Positions 34,454 through 47,628 are shown, counted from the stretch's first letter. The stretch is DNA of 64,000 nt from Kwoniella bestiolae CBS 10118 (GCF_000512585.2 NC_089245.1:1612001-1676000); one strand, 5' to 3'. Made by a program: numbers and translations. Notes: generated by a model from the letters alone, not told the origin.

Positions 34454-37400
34454 ATGCCGCCCCTCCCTTCTCCCGCTGGACCATCGGCTCCGCAATGGCG
34501 TTCATTCACATTCTTCGACGTGGATGATGTGAAAGACAACGATGATTTGGCTCAATCACCACGGTCCTTGAGTGTATGTATATTCCCACATCTACGAACT
34601 TTGTCTTAGACGGATTGATCTTTACGAAGCTGTCCTAATTCAAGCTAATCTCACTCGTTCAGTCACTCACCCCTCCAATAATCCTAACCCCAACCTCATC
34701 CAATTCCCCGCTCCCACCCTCTCTAATCGTATCCTCATCATCCAACATCACCCTCCTAGACCGCCATTTCAACGTCGAACGCACATTCAGAGGGTGGGAG
34801 ACCAATGGCCGAGCTACAGCGCTGATGGAAGCTGGAGGCCTACTAGTTGCGATAGGCGAGGAAGAGGGGAGTAGATGGCCCGTGTTGAAGATCTGGGACT
34901 TGACGAGAGAGGAGAAACGGAAGAGTGCGACGAAGGATGGGAATGGTACTGCCGAGAGGGAGAGGGGGCCGGTGTTGGTTAGGAATGTTAGGATACAACA
35001 TGGTCAGAGACCTCATCCGGTGAGTGTGGTGGTGACCTGACATCTGAAGACCGTTTAAGGTCGATGATCATCGGATGATGTTTATCACTGTGATTCACCT
35101 TCTGAGATCCTCCTGATCACGCAGCCTTCTGCTTTCTTGAGTTCAAGCGACTCACGTCTGCTCTGCTTTACCAGGTATCATCAATCGCAATTACCTCCAA
35201 CCTGTCCCATCTGGCCATAGGCCTAGGCGACGGAACAGTACTCCTTTACCGACATTTACTACAATCCCTAACAACTTCCCCCACATCTCTGACTGCCCTT
35301 CCCAAGGCCAGGGTAATACACGAATCGAAAGAACCTATAACGGGATTAGGATTCCGTGAACCCCAAGATACAACTGGAACGGGAATATCCTTATTCATCG
35401 TTACGACAAATAGGATATTGTCCGCCCCTGTATCTGGCAAGAGCGGTAGCTCAGAGACTCGAACGATAGATGAACTGGGATGTGACTTGGGCTGCGCAGT
35501 GATGGATTCGCAGAAAAAGGAGATGATAGTTGCTAGGGATGAAGCTATCTATCTGTATAGCAATGAAGGGAGAGGGGCTTGTTATGCTTATGAAGGTGGG
35601 TTCAGCTTTCTCCCGTTTATTCCTTTAATGTCACTCAAGGTTACTGATGTATGAAACCGACATCATTTGTATTCCAGGTCCTAAATCATCAATTGCAGTG
35701 TATAACCACAACTTGATCATAATCTCACCACCTTTTTACCCATCTGCTAATTCAGCTTCGGCAACTGTACGGCATTACGTCTCGAAACAAGCCAACGCCA
35801 CTACCAGCTCTGAAGGATCAGCAACATCGACCTCATCAAGTGATATCTCCAAAGTAACCATTTTCGACCTGCAGAATAAGCTAGTCAGTTATAGCGGGAC
35901 GTATAGGGATGGTGTGAGAGAAGTGTTTTGTCAGTGGGGGGGGATATTTGTCTATGGAGGGAATAGTAAAGTCAGTCAAGTATAGCTGGGACTGTCATTG
36001 AGTGGTGTTAGCTGATATCAATGCTTGAATAGCTCACTCGATTAACCGAACATTCTACTTCTGCTAAGCTTGATGTACTATACCGAAGGAATCTGTACAC
36101 TCTGGCGATAAGTCTCGCAAGATCTCAGGGGATGGGTGAAAGTGGTGTTGCGGACATACATAGGAGGTATGGTGATTATCTGTACACCAAGGGTGATTTT
36201 GATGGTGCGATGGGTCAATTTGTCAAGACTTTGGGCAATTTACAGCCCTCTTATGTGATACGGAAGGTAAGTATCGGCTCAGCTGACATGTCAGACGAAG
36301 GCAGTCATCAGCTGACCATTACCTTCTTGTCTCGATATGTGTATAGTTCCTCGATGCTCAGCGGATACACAATCTGACAACCTACCTCCAAGAACTGCAT
36401 TCGCGCGGCCTAGCTAATCCTGATCATACTACCCTGCTTCTCAACTGTTATACCAAGACTTCCGACAGAGCAAGATTGGACAGCTTCATCAAAACTGAAG
36501 CTAGACGATCCGAGATCTCCGGAGACGAAGAACTGCCTTTCGACTTGGATACGGCTATCAGAGTGTGTAGACAAGCTGGGTTCTACGAGCATGCTACCTA
36601 CCTTGCGAAGAAGTTTGGAAGGCACGAGGAGTATTTGAGAATTCAGATTGAAGATGCCGGTGAGATCGGGGAGGCATTGAGGTATCTCAGAGGACTAGGT
36701 CCGGAAGCGGTAAGCTGATGATCCCCTAGTGTGTGAGCAAAGCTGATGAGGAAACTTAGTGTGAGGAGAACATGGTTCGATATGGTCGTACTCTGCTCAA
36801 TTCTGAACCTCAAGCTACCACCGCGTTACTTATCGATCTATGTTCCGGAGATTTGGGCAAAAAGAAGGTGGAAACACCAGCCTTAGATTCTAAACCTAAT
36901 GGAAACGCTACAACGTCTTCAGGCCCCGCAATGCTATCCTATCTGGGCTATAATCGAGTCACAGGTCTCTTTACAGGGGACACACCTTCCGGTGCTCAAT
37001 CTTCCGCTCAAACCGATGGTGCCACCCCTCAGCCGAATGGCGAGAAAGGCGATGTACCCAATGGTGGAACGGGATTAGAAGCAGCACCGATAATAGAAGA
37101 TGAACCGAGTTATATACCACCTTCTCCAAGACAGTATTTCGCGCACTTTGTCGATCACCGAGAACTATTTGTCACTTTTCTTGAATCCGTTGCTTTGGCC
37201 CTATGGAATCAATCTCTCGCTTCGCCCTCTTCATCTTCTAGTGTACCAAAACCTTCAAGGGATATCGATTTACCTCCACCTTCTGATCCCACTACGATTG
37301 ATCAACGAGCTGTTTGGAATGCTTTATTGGAATTATACCTCTCATCGACCCATTCAGACGATAAAGATATGTACGAGCGATCGAGTCAGAAAGCTTTAGC

Positions 37401-38504
37401 TGTGATATCGAATGAAATCCTACCTTACGATCCAATGCACGCTCTGATCCTCTGCTCGACGGTGGGGTTCGATAAAGGCTTGATTCACCTATGGGAACAA
37501 ATGGGGATGTACGAAGATATAATAAGGTTCTACATCGACCAGAACCAGTCGGAGAAGGTCCTAGAACATCTAGAGATATACGGTAAGATGGAGAGTAATT
37601 TGGGATTATACCCTCTAGTTCTAAGGTATTTGACCTCTTCTCCGAGGATCTTGTCGAAGCATCATGGAGATCTTATCAAAATATTGCAGAAGGTGGATGA
37701 ATATAGGATATTACCCCCGCTGGCTGTTATTCAGCTGCTTAGTAGGAATGGGGTGGCTAGTGTTGGGACTGTTAAGGAGTGGTTGAGGGGGAAGGTAGAG
37801 GAGAACAAGGAGCAGGTAGAATCGGTGGGTTTGATCTTCCCCTCTCCACCTGATTTTCATCTCAGGAGAGTATCATTGGAAAGACGACGCGTTTTGCATA
37901 CCTATATTGAGACCTCCTCACCTTCTCATAATGGGCTCTACCTTGTGAAGCAATCGAGGCTAATACTGTTCGGGTTGTAAACATAGGACAAACACCTGGT
38001 CGAATCTTACCGATCTGAAACTCTTACCAAGAAAAAGGCTATCCAAGATCTATCGAACGTTGACCAACCTGAGGTATTTCAAGTTACACGGTGTGCTGCT
38101 TGTGGAGGACAGTTGGACTTGCCGAGTGTCCATTTCATGTGTAAACATAGCTATCACCAGAGGTGAGTAACGTCATATCCTTCTGTCGCATCGTCACATC
38201 AAATTTCCATCCATAATGGATGAAATGGCATGAATCAGTCATACTGTCAACTATCACTCCCCAAATCATGCACTGACTCTCTACCTTTGTTAGATGCCTA
38301 TCCGACTCAGAACCAGAATGTATACTCTGCGCAAGACAACACAGCGTCATTCGTGAACTACGTCGTAATCAGACTCGACTGGCAGATCGACATGACCTCT
38401 TTATAGATGAGGTGAGAGATTCGGAAGATGGGTTCGAGGTTGTTGCGGGGGCTTTTGGACGGGGATTGATGGGTAAGGAAAGGGATTTGGATGATGTTGT
38501 ATAG
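34454..38504 (+). CDS. VPS11: Vacuolar sorting protein Vps11 (HOPS/CORVET core, RING-H2)
   Basis: A shared subunit of the CORVET and HOPS tethering complexes that drive endosome and vacuole fusion with Rab5/Rab7 GTPases. The start MPPLPSPAGPSAPQWRSFTFFD is typical. An N-terminal beta-propeller follows (HLAIGLGDGTVLLYRH, EPITGLGFRE, IYLYSNEGRGACYAYEG, VTIFDLQNKLVSYSG). Then comes the alpha-solenoid with DIHRRYGDYLYTKGDFDGAM, HNLTTYLQELHSRGLANPDH and CRQAGFYEHATYLAKKFG. A Ser/Pro-rich insert of about 120 residues (36880-37270) interrupts the solenoid. The C-terminus is a RING-type domain, RCAACGGQLDLPSVHFMCKH, then YHQRC and CILCA, with all zinc ligands visible. About nine introns. The stop is at 38502-38504. 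Confidence 0.95.
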
Positions 38505-38903
38505 ATGGGAATTTGTGTGTTCAAGCGGTACTGCTATGCACATTTGATCTACACAGCACCTCACTGAGCTCGATAAACTTCCTTTGGTCGTAACTTGATC
38601 TTCTGATGCGCGAGCACGGTTTGGTGGACTCATATCGACTATCTATCGTATAGAGAGCATCTGAAGTTCTGGAAAGGAGAGTGATGAGTCATGAAGACGT
38701 GCTTGCCCACAGGTCGTGGGAAATAGGATCGATCCTTTGACTTGCAGAAGTTGTGGAGTATATAAGTATGCAATTCGAAATGGTTGGTCTGGTGTGCACT
38801 CTGCCTGAGTTCTCCCATCTATATAAAGCGACCCGTTTGATCAGATGTCATCCGTACTTCATTTCTCCACCAACTTGACAATACCGGTCCTGATCTTACT
38901 CTC
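38505..38903. other. Intergenic region VPS11 to unknown gene
   Basis: About 400 bp. TATATAA at 38819-38825 precedes the next ATG by about 80 bp, a likely TATA box for that gene. Confidence 0.5.
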
Positions 38904-39974
38904 ATGACGACAATGCCTCGTTCAGCCGCAAATCTCAAAGGGTCGAGACCATCCCGTTTCTGCCTATCTTCCACTCGGTACGGAATGTTCCAAAAGCAGA
39001 ACGACCGAAACAAGATGAATCTCAATATATCTTCTTCCGGATCTAGATCCGTGGGAAAGCGAAATTACAAATCCAGATATGCAAATAAGACCGGACACGA
39101 CACTGTCCCTGTTTCTGGTACCGATACGGGTGGGGAAACTGTATATCAAGATACGTCAAATACTGATGATTCAAAAGACAAAGATATCAACACTGATATT
39201 TCGATGACTGACGGCGAAAGCGGATCGATCGACGTCAGAGCTAGGTTCTTCCCTATGGTCAGTTATGAGGCTTCGGATTTCAACTCACGCGAACGAGAGG
39301 AAGGGACGGACCAGGGGCAGGGCGCGAAGTATTGGGTGGTGTATGGTACACCTGTGATTGATTGTCGATTCTCCCTAAAGGATCTGGATGATGTGAGTTG
39401 AGTGTTCGGGCCTCCCATCTTCCGGATCTACAGTACCCTTGTGCTGTACTGTATTTGGTAGCTGTCGAAAAAGAACACTATACCCTCGAAAGTATGTAAT
39501 GTCCTATACTGATCCTGCATACTCTAGAGAACTAGAGACAGGATCTTATCTAATACTGGCTCGACGTCGATTGGAGGATTATCGGCCGCTCTATTCGACA
39601 ATCATCACTTTGATAAATGGTTGAACTCGCCTGATATCGAGATCGACCTCAACCTCGAGCTCGTTAGGCTCGGACTCGAGGAGGAACAGATTGGATCGAG
39701 TGGGATACAACATAAGACCTCCTTCAGTGTATTGCCCGGATGCGACGGTGACAGTGACGGTGGTCATAAAACGATCAAAAAGGTACCTCTGACTCTGGGA
39801 TTGAATGTCAATTCGGATTTCGGCATGGAGAAGAAACCTAATTGGATACTCGAGAATCAATGTCAATCCGCTTCCAAGCTATCCACGATCACAGGTGTGA
39901 CGGCTGATGTGGAGGTCAGTCTAAAGGATGAGATTTGGCAATTACAAAGGAGACAATTCGTCAAACGAAAATGA
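38904..39974 (+). CDS. Uncharacterised 321-residue protein
   Basis: I do not recognise it. Three exons join in frame: 38904-39392, a 30 nt microexon 39462-39491 (LSKKNTIPSK) and 39528-39974. The N-terminus is basic and Ser/Asn/Arg-rich (about residues 1-55), followed by an acidic linker of Asp/Thr/Ser (GTDTGGETVYQD, KDKDINTDISMTDGES). The segment RARFFPMVSYEASDF followed by AKYWVVYGTPVIDCRFSL looks folded. The C-terminal half has SIGGLSAALFDNHHFDKWLN and ends in a basic helix (WQLQRRQFVKRK). There is no signal peptide or membrane segment. A TATA box lies 80 bp upstream. Its end is only 43 bp from the convergent BET4 end. Most likely a nuclear or cytosolic lineage-restricted protein. Confidence 0.75.
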
Positions 39975-40017
39975 GATGATGGATGCAGCGAAAGTGTCGA
40001 GTTCGAGCCAAAGTAGA

Positions 40018-41822
40018 CTATGTTTCAAGGTCTGCTGTGGATAACGACATTGTGCGCTGGCATGACTGTAGAGTTACTTTGATCAGGGTCAAGTACACAT
40101 ATACGTATATCACAAATTGAGTTCCATGCATGATGGTTACAAGCACCGTTCGGCTATGAGTAGTGACATGCATCAGCTTGTAGGTCCTCCGTTTGGAAAG
40201 GATAAAGTACGGGCCATACATACCCATATCCCTATACCTCTCCTTCCTATCACCATCAACCTCTTCCAATCTCTGATATAATCGTCTAGCCTCCTCCTTC
40301 AACCGTATCTGATCCTCATCGTTCGTTGTCTGATTTCTGGACAAGAGGAGCGTATAATGCGCCAAAGCGTTGATACACCCTGCGAATCAAGATTGCTTCA
40401 GCTAGGAATCTTTCGAACGCCAAGATGATGGGAGATGGTAGGGTATCAAACGTACATTTCGAGTCTGGCTCGGCTTCGTACAAATCCTGAATGTTCTTGA
40501 TTTCCCTCTGTAAGACTTCCAGAGGTGGCGCTGTGAATCAGTTGAAATGAGCTGGGTGGTCAAATAGCTCGAACAGGACTTACCAGAACCAATCAACCAT
40601 CTATGGTATAACCATCCACTCTGATCATTCGGATCCGTCCACAGCGCCTGAGTGACAAGCTCGAACTCTGACGGAAGAGGCAGAAGTCCAGATTCAGCAT
40701 TGTCGCCGCATAAATTGCTCGCCCAAATAAGTGTATTCGAGTTCAACAGTACCCACCCTCATCTTTGGCCCTTCTTATTTCCTCTTCTCCCGTCCCCTCT
40801 TTCTCCCAAATGGCCAACAACGTCTTGGTCCTACAATGCCAAGCTGAGAAATTCGAGAAGTTTGATTCTATCTTTGACTGGGTGTATTTCAATTCATCTG
40901 ATAATGGTCTCTGAGTGGGGAGGGAGGAAAGAACGTAGCGGCGGTAGTCCCATGCGTGGACTACGTACTGATGATCAGCACTGATATCTTGAAAATGTCT
41001 ACAATATGTTTGATTCTGACCAGATTAGAAGGAGAGAAGTCTCGCCCAAAATGGCGAGAGAAACCTTGTGTGTGGAAGGTTGAGGAGAAGATTTAAAGCT
41101 CGACGTAACACTCACAATTCCTCGAATCAGCATCCAACATCTTTTCAACCAACTTCAACTCGCCCTTCCAGAACTCCTCTTTCCACTTGACCGTTTCCCC
41201 GGGCCCAGAGGGTACAGACTCCAAGCACCATTTCCTGTGGTTCCATATCCAGTATACCTTTGGGTGAACGAGGAGGTAGGAGGTGGTCAAGCGCAGGTCG
41301 GTGGTTAGGTGGGAGACTACTTCTTCGGGAGATCTGCAGACTAATTAGCTAAGATCAACGACTTGAAAGACCACTATGCGAAGAGTTGGAGACTGTAATA
41401 TCGTGCACATCTATGGGCAAAAGCAAAGTTTGTGTGGTCCTAGGGAAGGCTCACTCACAGGGAAGGGAACAGCCCCAACAATATGTTCCTCCTGAAATTC
41501 CATATCGTATAAAACTCAGGATTCAGATCCAATAACTTAGTAGTTTGATCCAAAAATTCGGTCGTATACTCTTTCCTTCGTTTCTGTAAACATGAGTTAT
41601 GATAAGCGTTTTCCATGCAGAGGCATACCATCAAGAAACTTACTCTGCCTAGAACATCCTGCTCTAATGCCAAATACGCCTCAATCTTACCCTGCTCTTT
41701 CAACTTCTTGGCTTCTGCCGCTTGGGGTGTGAGACGAGTTCGTTTTATGCCGTGCTATGCCAATCACCCATCATCAGCTGAATGCTTCTGAACATATCTA
41801 TCAAAGCAGCTACACTCACCAT
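40018..41822 (-). CDS. BET4: Rab geranylgeranyltransferase alpha subunit
   Basis: The alpha subunit of geranylgeranyltransferase II, which with Bet2 and Rab escort protein lipidates Rab GTPases. An ATG-only first exon (41822-41820) is spliced to HGIKRTRLTPQAAEAKKLKE, typical of the family. The PPTA helical repeats are clear: LNPEFYTIWNFRRNILLGL, HPKVYWIWNHRKWCLE, VVHAWDYRRYVLSS, NFSAWHCRTKTLL and QSGWLYHRWLIGS. The last exon, with LYQRLEEVDGDRKERYRDM, ends in a hydrophobic stretch (TIMHGTQFVIYVYVYLTLI) and stops at 40018. That tail is not typical of the family and may hide another intron or an earlier true end. About six introns. Confidence 0.92.
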
Positions 41823-42096
41823 GTTCGCTTAGAGTTGAGGTGGTTGAGGTTGTTGAACAAGTGTTTGAGGTTATCATCAACATGTTCATCGTCATCATTC
41901 ATTGCTTCGTGCTGCAGTTGACACAGACAAAGTGGAGGTGAGTGAAGTGTTACGTAAGATGGCAATGGATACCCATCCAGCACCTAAAACACACTGTGCA
42001 ATTATCGATAACTGCAACATCTTCCTCTCTTTGTTTTTCAATTGTATCTCGAGTCAAGTACATGGAAGCAGAACGACATTGTCAAACAGCGTCAGA

Positions 42097-43432
42097 ATGA
42101 CCGAGTGAGCTTTGTATCTCTTTCAACTTTCCAAAAGCCAAGCTGACCGTTCTCTCTTACCTGGACAGATACTGGGTATCGAAAAAGCAGTATTACTGTA
42201 AATACTGCAGTATCTACATCCGAGATGATGCTCCTGTGAGTGTGGTGTTGTAGCTGCTTGACCCTTCAGCAGGATTCATATGGTTCGCAGCTTGCTGACT
42301 CGTCGTGATTGTTATGTAGTCTCGAAAACAGCATGTAACCGGATTAAAGCACATCGGAAATGTCGAGCGGTATATACGAGACCTGTATAAATCGGGGTCG
42401 ATGGCTAAGAAGGAGAAGGCGGAAGAGGCAGCTGAGATGGCTAGGATAGAAGCTGTACGTCGTTTCATCCTTCCATCAGCCCCCCTAACCTCCTTCTCCC
42501 TTCTCTCCTTAACCAAACTCGCCTTTCACCCATCTTTTTTGCTCGCAAATTCAGCTGATTCATGTATCATCTCACAGGCAGCAGCAGCAGCCTACGCAAA
42601 CGACAAAGCCTCCGGCTCCGCCTCACCCAGCACATCCAAACCCTCGATCCTCCAATCTCTCCCCTCATCCTCGACGGCGAGTAGCTCCCGTATAAAACCA
42701 GCCAGACCAACCGACAAATACTCTAATTACTCTACAGCCGAACAGCTGGGGTATAAAGAGGAGAAAAGCGAGTACGAGATACAGCAGGAAATTAAGAATG
42801 CTATTGGTCAGCCGTCGGCTTGGGAGACTGTCGAAGTTCCTCAATCTCACCTTACGGAAGGGGACGGAGAAGGCGGCCTTTCACAAGGGGAGAAGAGGAA
42901 GTGGGCAGAAGAAGATGACGAACATGAGAATTTCAAGATTGAGTATGATAAACCCCGGAAACCTATTAGAGATCCGTATGACGATGATTGGGATCCGTCA
43001 TCGTTGAAATCGCTGAAGGTGAAAAAGAAGGAAGAAAGAATAATAGCGAATCCCAAGGTAGAAGGGGGAGACACAAACCAAGGGTTGAATAGAGGTATAT
43101 GGACGGGGAAGTTGGAGTTGAATGCCCCTGGAGCAGTAGGAGCCGGGAGAGAGGGTTTGGAATATGTAGCAGGTCATGGGTGGGTAAAGAAGGATGATGA
43201 AGATGAGGACGACAACGTGAATGGGAAGAGCAATGAGAAGGGACGTGAGGAAGATGGGGCGGATATTAAGCCGGAGGTCGATGGTACGAATGGTGAGGGT
43301 AAAGCAGGACTTGTTGCTACGGAGCCAGAGCTAGTGGAGGATAAACCTACGGCGGAAGAACCCTCGACAACGCCTGCAGCGGGAGGCATGTTCAAGAAGC
43401 GTCGACCACCTCCATCTTCCAGGAAGAAGTGA
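42097..43432 (+). CDS. WBP4/FBP21-like spliceosomal protein with U1-type (matrin) zinc finger
   Basis: The spliced N-terminus MTEYWVSKKQYYCKYCSIYI then SRKQHVTGLKHIGNVERYI is the U1C/matrin-type C2H2 finger (Cys-x2-Cys, His-x5-His) typical of WW-domain-binding protein 4, a U2/pre-B spliceosome factor. Exons: 42097-42104, 42169-42235, 42320-42454 and 42578-43432. The rest is charged and disordered, with YKEEKSEYEIQQEIKNAIGQ, SAWETVEVP, then PYDDDWDPSSLKSLKVKKKEE. The tail GGMFKKRRPPP is typical of the group. No WW domain is seen, as in many fungal members. The third intron (42455-42577, 123 nt) is a multiple of three and free of stops, so its retention would keep the frame. Divergent from BET4, 275 bp apart. 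Confidence 0.85.
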
Positions 43433-43567
43433 TCAATTCCCATTAAATAAGGATCTTTGACGTGACATTTCTGTAATGTATAATGCATAACGCCCATTTC
43501 ATGTACCAATAATGCAGAAATGTACAAAGACCTAAACCAAATAGAAGTGCTATAGCGCCAAGCAACC

Positions 43568-46182
43568 CTAAAATTTCCTCGACTTGATAACCTTTGAAAT
43601 ACCAGTCTTCTCACCCTTATATTCACCTCCATAAGCACCCTGACCACCTTTATAGACACTTCGCTGAGACGCGACCTTCCTCTTGGCTTTCTCGTACTGT
43701 TGTCTCTTCTTGACTCTGGGATTTCTACCTCCCTTGGATCGGTGCGGAGTGAGACCACGGTTCTTCTCAATAGCTCGAGTGAGCGCTCGGGGGCCACCTT
43801 CATGTGAGGGGTCGTCGAGGGAGGCGATAGCAGCGCTGCACCCAGAAGTATCAGCATATCATCCTATATATAGCATAGCAAATCATAATTTGAACTCACA
43901 GTTTCTCAGCCTCGTACGCCTCATGTTCAGCCTCTTTAGCATCTTTCTCCTCCTTCCTCCTTCTCTTGACCAAATCATAGTAATCTTCTTCCCCATCATC
44001 CTCCTGCGCATCCTCGTCATCTCTCGTTCTCTTACTCTTCGACTTCGATTTCGGTTTCTCCGCCTCAACTTCTCCATCCAGATCTTCCAAATCTTCACCA
44101 ACCGATTGGTTAGTTTGACTCCTCTTCAACGCATCGTCCCTGGCCTTCCTCTTATCCCTATATGGCAGATCTTCATCACCTCCCATCCTATTCTGTCTAC
44201 CTTGTTCTCTCCTCGCCAACGTACTGTTGATCTTGGAAGTATGGAATGCCAACGATCTCTTTCGAGTCTGCTTGTCTTCGTAATCTGCCGATCCTAAGAC
44301 AGTAGGATCTCCCAGAACGTCCAATTCGTCATATACCGGTTTGTTCTTGCTTGAAGATGAGGAAGTTCCGCTAAAGAATTCAGGTTCAGCGAGAGGAGTG
44401 AAAGTTGCTTTGGTCGGTATATCTTCAGTTTTGCTTGAAGATTTATCCTTCTTGGATTTCTTCTTGGACTTATCGTTCTTCGATTTCGGTGCAACCTCAT
44501 CCAGATCCAAATCCATATCCAAGTCATCCTCCTCAACAGCCTTAGCCTTCTTGCCCTTCTTCCTAGCTTTCTCCGACAACTTGATCATCTCCCTCAACTC
44601 ATTCGCCTCCTCATCATCCTCCGCATCTTGAAGTAACGCTTCAAGTTCACCTTCTTCCAACCCCTCCTTACCCCATAGATCATCCCCATCCTCCATATCA
44701 TCCTCATCTTCCCACCCATCCTCATCATCTTCATCCCCATTGAGATCTTGCATCCTCTTGAGTAATTCCAATTTACCTTCCTTCAACTCTTCATCTGTCT
44801 CGTCGTCGCCCAGACCCATTCGTGGATGTAGGGTGAATGCTCCGTCAGATACTGAGCCTGCTGCGAAATCTAGGTCTTCTAGCATTGCTAGACCCTCTTT
44901 GAGCTGGAGGAGTCGAGGGATGATGTTGATCTCGCCTTCACCCCGAGCGGAAGGAGGCAAAGATGAGAGGTGGATGTAGAATGCGAGAGTGGTAGCGTAT
45001 GTGAGGAGGGTTTCTGTACAACATCGTAGAATCATTCATGAGCTCAAATCACCAGCAGTTATGCGGGGCAGCGTAGCTCACGATAGTGTAACCACCCTAA
45101 ACCCTTATGCAACTCCCCTTCACCCTTCTGCTCTTCCATCTTCTTGATTCCCCTCGAAGTCTTTTCTAGCTTCTTCACTATCAGTGGAAAGTCCCTCGCC
45201 AAGGCAAGTTTGACAGGTTCGTGCGACTCTAAATGACGAAGTAGAGTAACGGGATCGTTGGTCTTGGGTGGAGCAGGGATGGTCTTGTGTTGAGGTTCAG
45301 CATCTGCTTTTGCTAAGGTTTGGATTTCTGGTTCACTGACAACCCAAGAAATGCATCATCAGCTGTTTGCCTCGATCATACATATCATCTCAATCGAAGT
45401 GTAATCGAAAGGTACGAAACAAAGAACTCACATCAAATCATCCTGTACAAACCCAAAATCCTCAGCGTCCATCCCCTCCCTAGCCTTCTTCTGCAACCTC
45501 CTAACCTCCCTTTCCTCCATCTCCCTCTCCTCTTCCCGCTTCTCATCATCCACTCTCCCATCCTCCTTCTCCCGTCTATTAGACGGCTTACTATAATACT
45601 GTCTACCCCATCTCTCCTCATCCTCAGTGCTTCCCTCACTATCATCATCTTCATCCTCTTCTTCATCAGACGATTCGATGGGTTTACCAAATCTGCCTTT
45701 CCCGTTCAGGTCAGGTTTTTTCTTCTCCTTGCGTTGTTTCTTCTGGGGTATCTCATCCTCCTCTTCCTCATCCTCCTCATCTTCTTCGGCTTGTTCTCTC
45801 AGGAGCTGCTTTCGAGATTTCTTCGGTAAGTCTAGAGAGAGCACTTCTTCGCCTTCATTGGCATTTATATCTTCGTCGTCTGATTCGTTCTGGAGGTTGA
45901 AGGTGATTTGATCTCGTTTGAACATGACTGAGGAAGTGAGTTATGTCAGCACACGACCTAAAATAATCTCGAGCAATCACTACGAGATTGATATATCACA
46001 TAGAGGACAGGAGCGGTGCGGGTCAAGTGTCACAGTCATACATGAAGAATGGACTCACAATCATCCACACTCCCCGGTTCGAGCGTGTCCTCGTACTTGT
46101 CCATCTTGTTGATCCTCGCTCCGGGAGCAGCAGAGGCTTTAGAGCCTGATGAGACTCCTTTTCCAATCCTCTTCTTAGCCAT
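43568..46182 (-). CDS. SAS10: U3 snoRNP/SSU processome protein Sas10/Utp3
   Basis: A nucleolar component of the small-subunit processome needed for 18S rRNA maturation. Start MAKKRIGKGVSSGSKASAAP at 46182; the last codons SRKF then stop at 43568-43570. Very acidic stretches (EEDEEDEEEEDE, EDEEERWGRQYYSKP, DGWEDEDDMEDGDDLWGKEG) surround the Sas10/Utp3/C1D domain (NDPVTLLRHLESHEPVKLA through YATTLAFYIHLS). The C-terminal Sas10 domain is read at the left end: RALTRAIEKNRGLTPHRSKG then NPRVKKRQQYEKAKRK and SVYKGGQGAYGGEYKG. About five introns. The opposite strand shows long Ser-rich shadow ORFs due to the acidic codons. It is convergent with the WBP4-like gene. Confidence 0.95.
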
Positions 46183-46418
46183 CTTGCTGTGTTTATTCAG
46201 TCGTATGATTCAGAAGATAAGACGTATCAAGTGAAGAGACAAAATTCAAAAGTGAATACCTCATATTGGTTCGGTAGAGTGTACTGTAGTTGCATTTTCA
46301 ACTTTTGGTGGCAAGTCACGTGACATCTTCTCACCACGTAAGGGACAAACAAGAGACCGAGGTGTATTTTGACAATAACTACTAGTATAACAAACATCCA
46401 TGCATACAAACAGACTAT

Positions 46419-47628
46419 CTACCTCTCAGCTTGACCAAACAGTCGCTTTCTGCGTTGATGAGCAGAAGACGTCAGCTGAGTTCGACAGAGGCAGACAGGA
46501 CAGCTGGCAGACTCACACGAAAGCAGGAGTTTGTATCTCCCCTTTCCCGGTTGTAGACCACATTTCCCTAGGCCAGTAATCCTGTAGGAATACATACGTA
46601 TGGCCTGCAAGTATACCGACCTGTGATACACCTTATTATATTAGCGTATCTATGTATATGCATGTGTTGGTGGCGCAAGGGAGTATGTAGGTGAACAGTC
46701 AACTCACTATATCTCCTATGGCAGCTTGGAAACCACCTTGTAACAACCATGAGAATGCTACGAGACATAATGGTAGGTACGGAGCCGTGATTCTATTATT
46801 GCGTACTCTCCAAGTCAGCTACAACTGAGCATCATGGGGGTGGTGTCATGGGACATACGTTATCACACCGAATAGAGACATTTTGATAGATGGATTCCTC
46901 CTCGACCAGATGTACACCAAGGCGAACGCGAGCGAGGAAGAGAGGAAAGGCATAGTAAGGAGAGGTGAGATGATCTGTGTGGGACAGAATATTAGCTATG
47001 TATTGCAATAGTACAGGATCATGATCTGGCTAGACTTACAAGGAGGAATATCGAACAGAGGAATAACAACCAGACGTAATCTGCTCTTCTATTTGAAAAG
47101 GAGTTTTCCTCTAACAATCTGGAGTATCGCATTCTGCAACAACAACATATCTGATCAGCGTACTGCAGTGGAGCCTGACGAAGTGGCCGGAGAGGTGCGA
47201 AAAGGTAGGGAACAGGTCTTAGTGCCAGGGTTGAAATCAACTCACATGAAGAACATATGAAATGCCAGATCCAGCGATAATGGCCCGAAGTACAGGAAAG
47301 TCGTGATGAACCTCCATATCTGCACACAGCCCCACTATCAGCTGTCTTTCCCTCAGAACAGCGAGAAGATCGACGCTGACCCACCTGCATATTGCCCACG
47401 GCAGCTTTCCAGGAGAAGTAAAGTTGAAGCGGTGCGACGACTTGACATTCCTTTATGAGTACTGACACGTCAGCCATCACCCCGTTGAGCAGTCTGCATG
47501 AAAGCATAGTAACGCAGGTACTTGAGGACGATACTCACCACCAGCACACTAGCTCCTATCGACGCCGCTACCCATACTCTCGTCACTGGTGGGATATCGG
47601 TAATCCACTGTTCGACAGGTTGAGCCAT
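46419..47628 (-). CDS. Derlin (Der1-like ERAD membrane protein)
   Basis: A rhomboid-pseudoprotease-fold membrane protein that takes part in retrotranslocation of misfolded ER proteins. Exons give MAQPVEQWITDIPPVTRVWV, APLQLYFSWKAAVGNMQ, WRFITTFLYFGPLSLDL then FHMFFM, YSRLLEENSFSNRRADYVW, LLFLCSIFLL, then AFALVYIWSRRNPSIKMSLF and PYLPLCLVAFSWLLQGG, GHTYVFLQDYWPREMW, and the C-terminus TPAFVKRLFGQAER. The WR of TM1-2 and the NRRADY and RRNP segments are Derlin hallmarks. Five or six hydrophobic segments are visible. There is no long C-terminal p97-binding tail, so Der1-like rather than Dfm1-like. The last 30 nt exon was chosen by keeping frame (donor after GCTTTCGT). Confidence 0.93.

Noticed and set aside
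43683..45911. Long plus-strand ORFs rich in Ser/Leu opposite SAS10 (e.g. 43683-44297, 45320-45829, 45627-45911)
   Set aside because: They are antisense shadows of the acidic GAA/GAT/GAG codon runs of SAS10 and have no independent homology.
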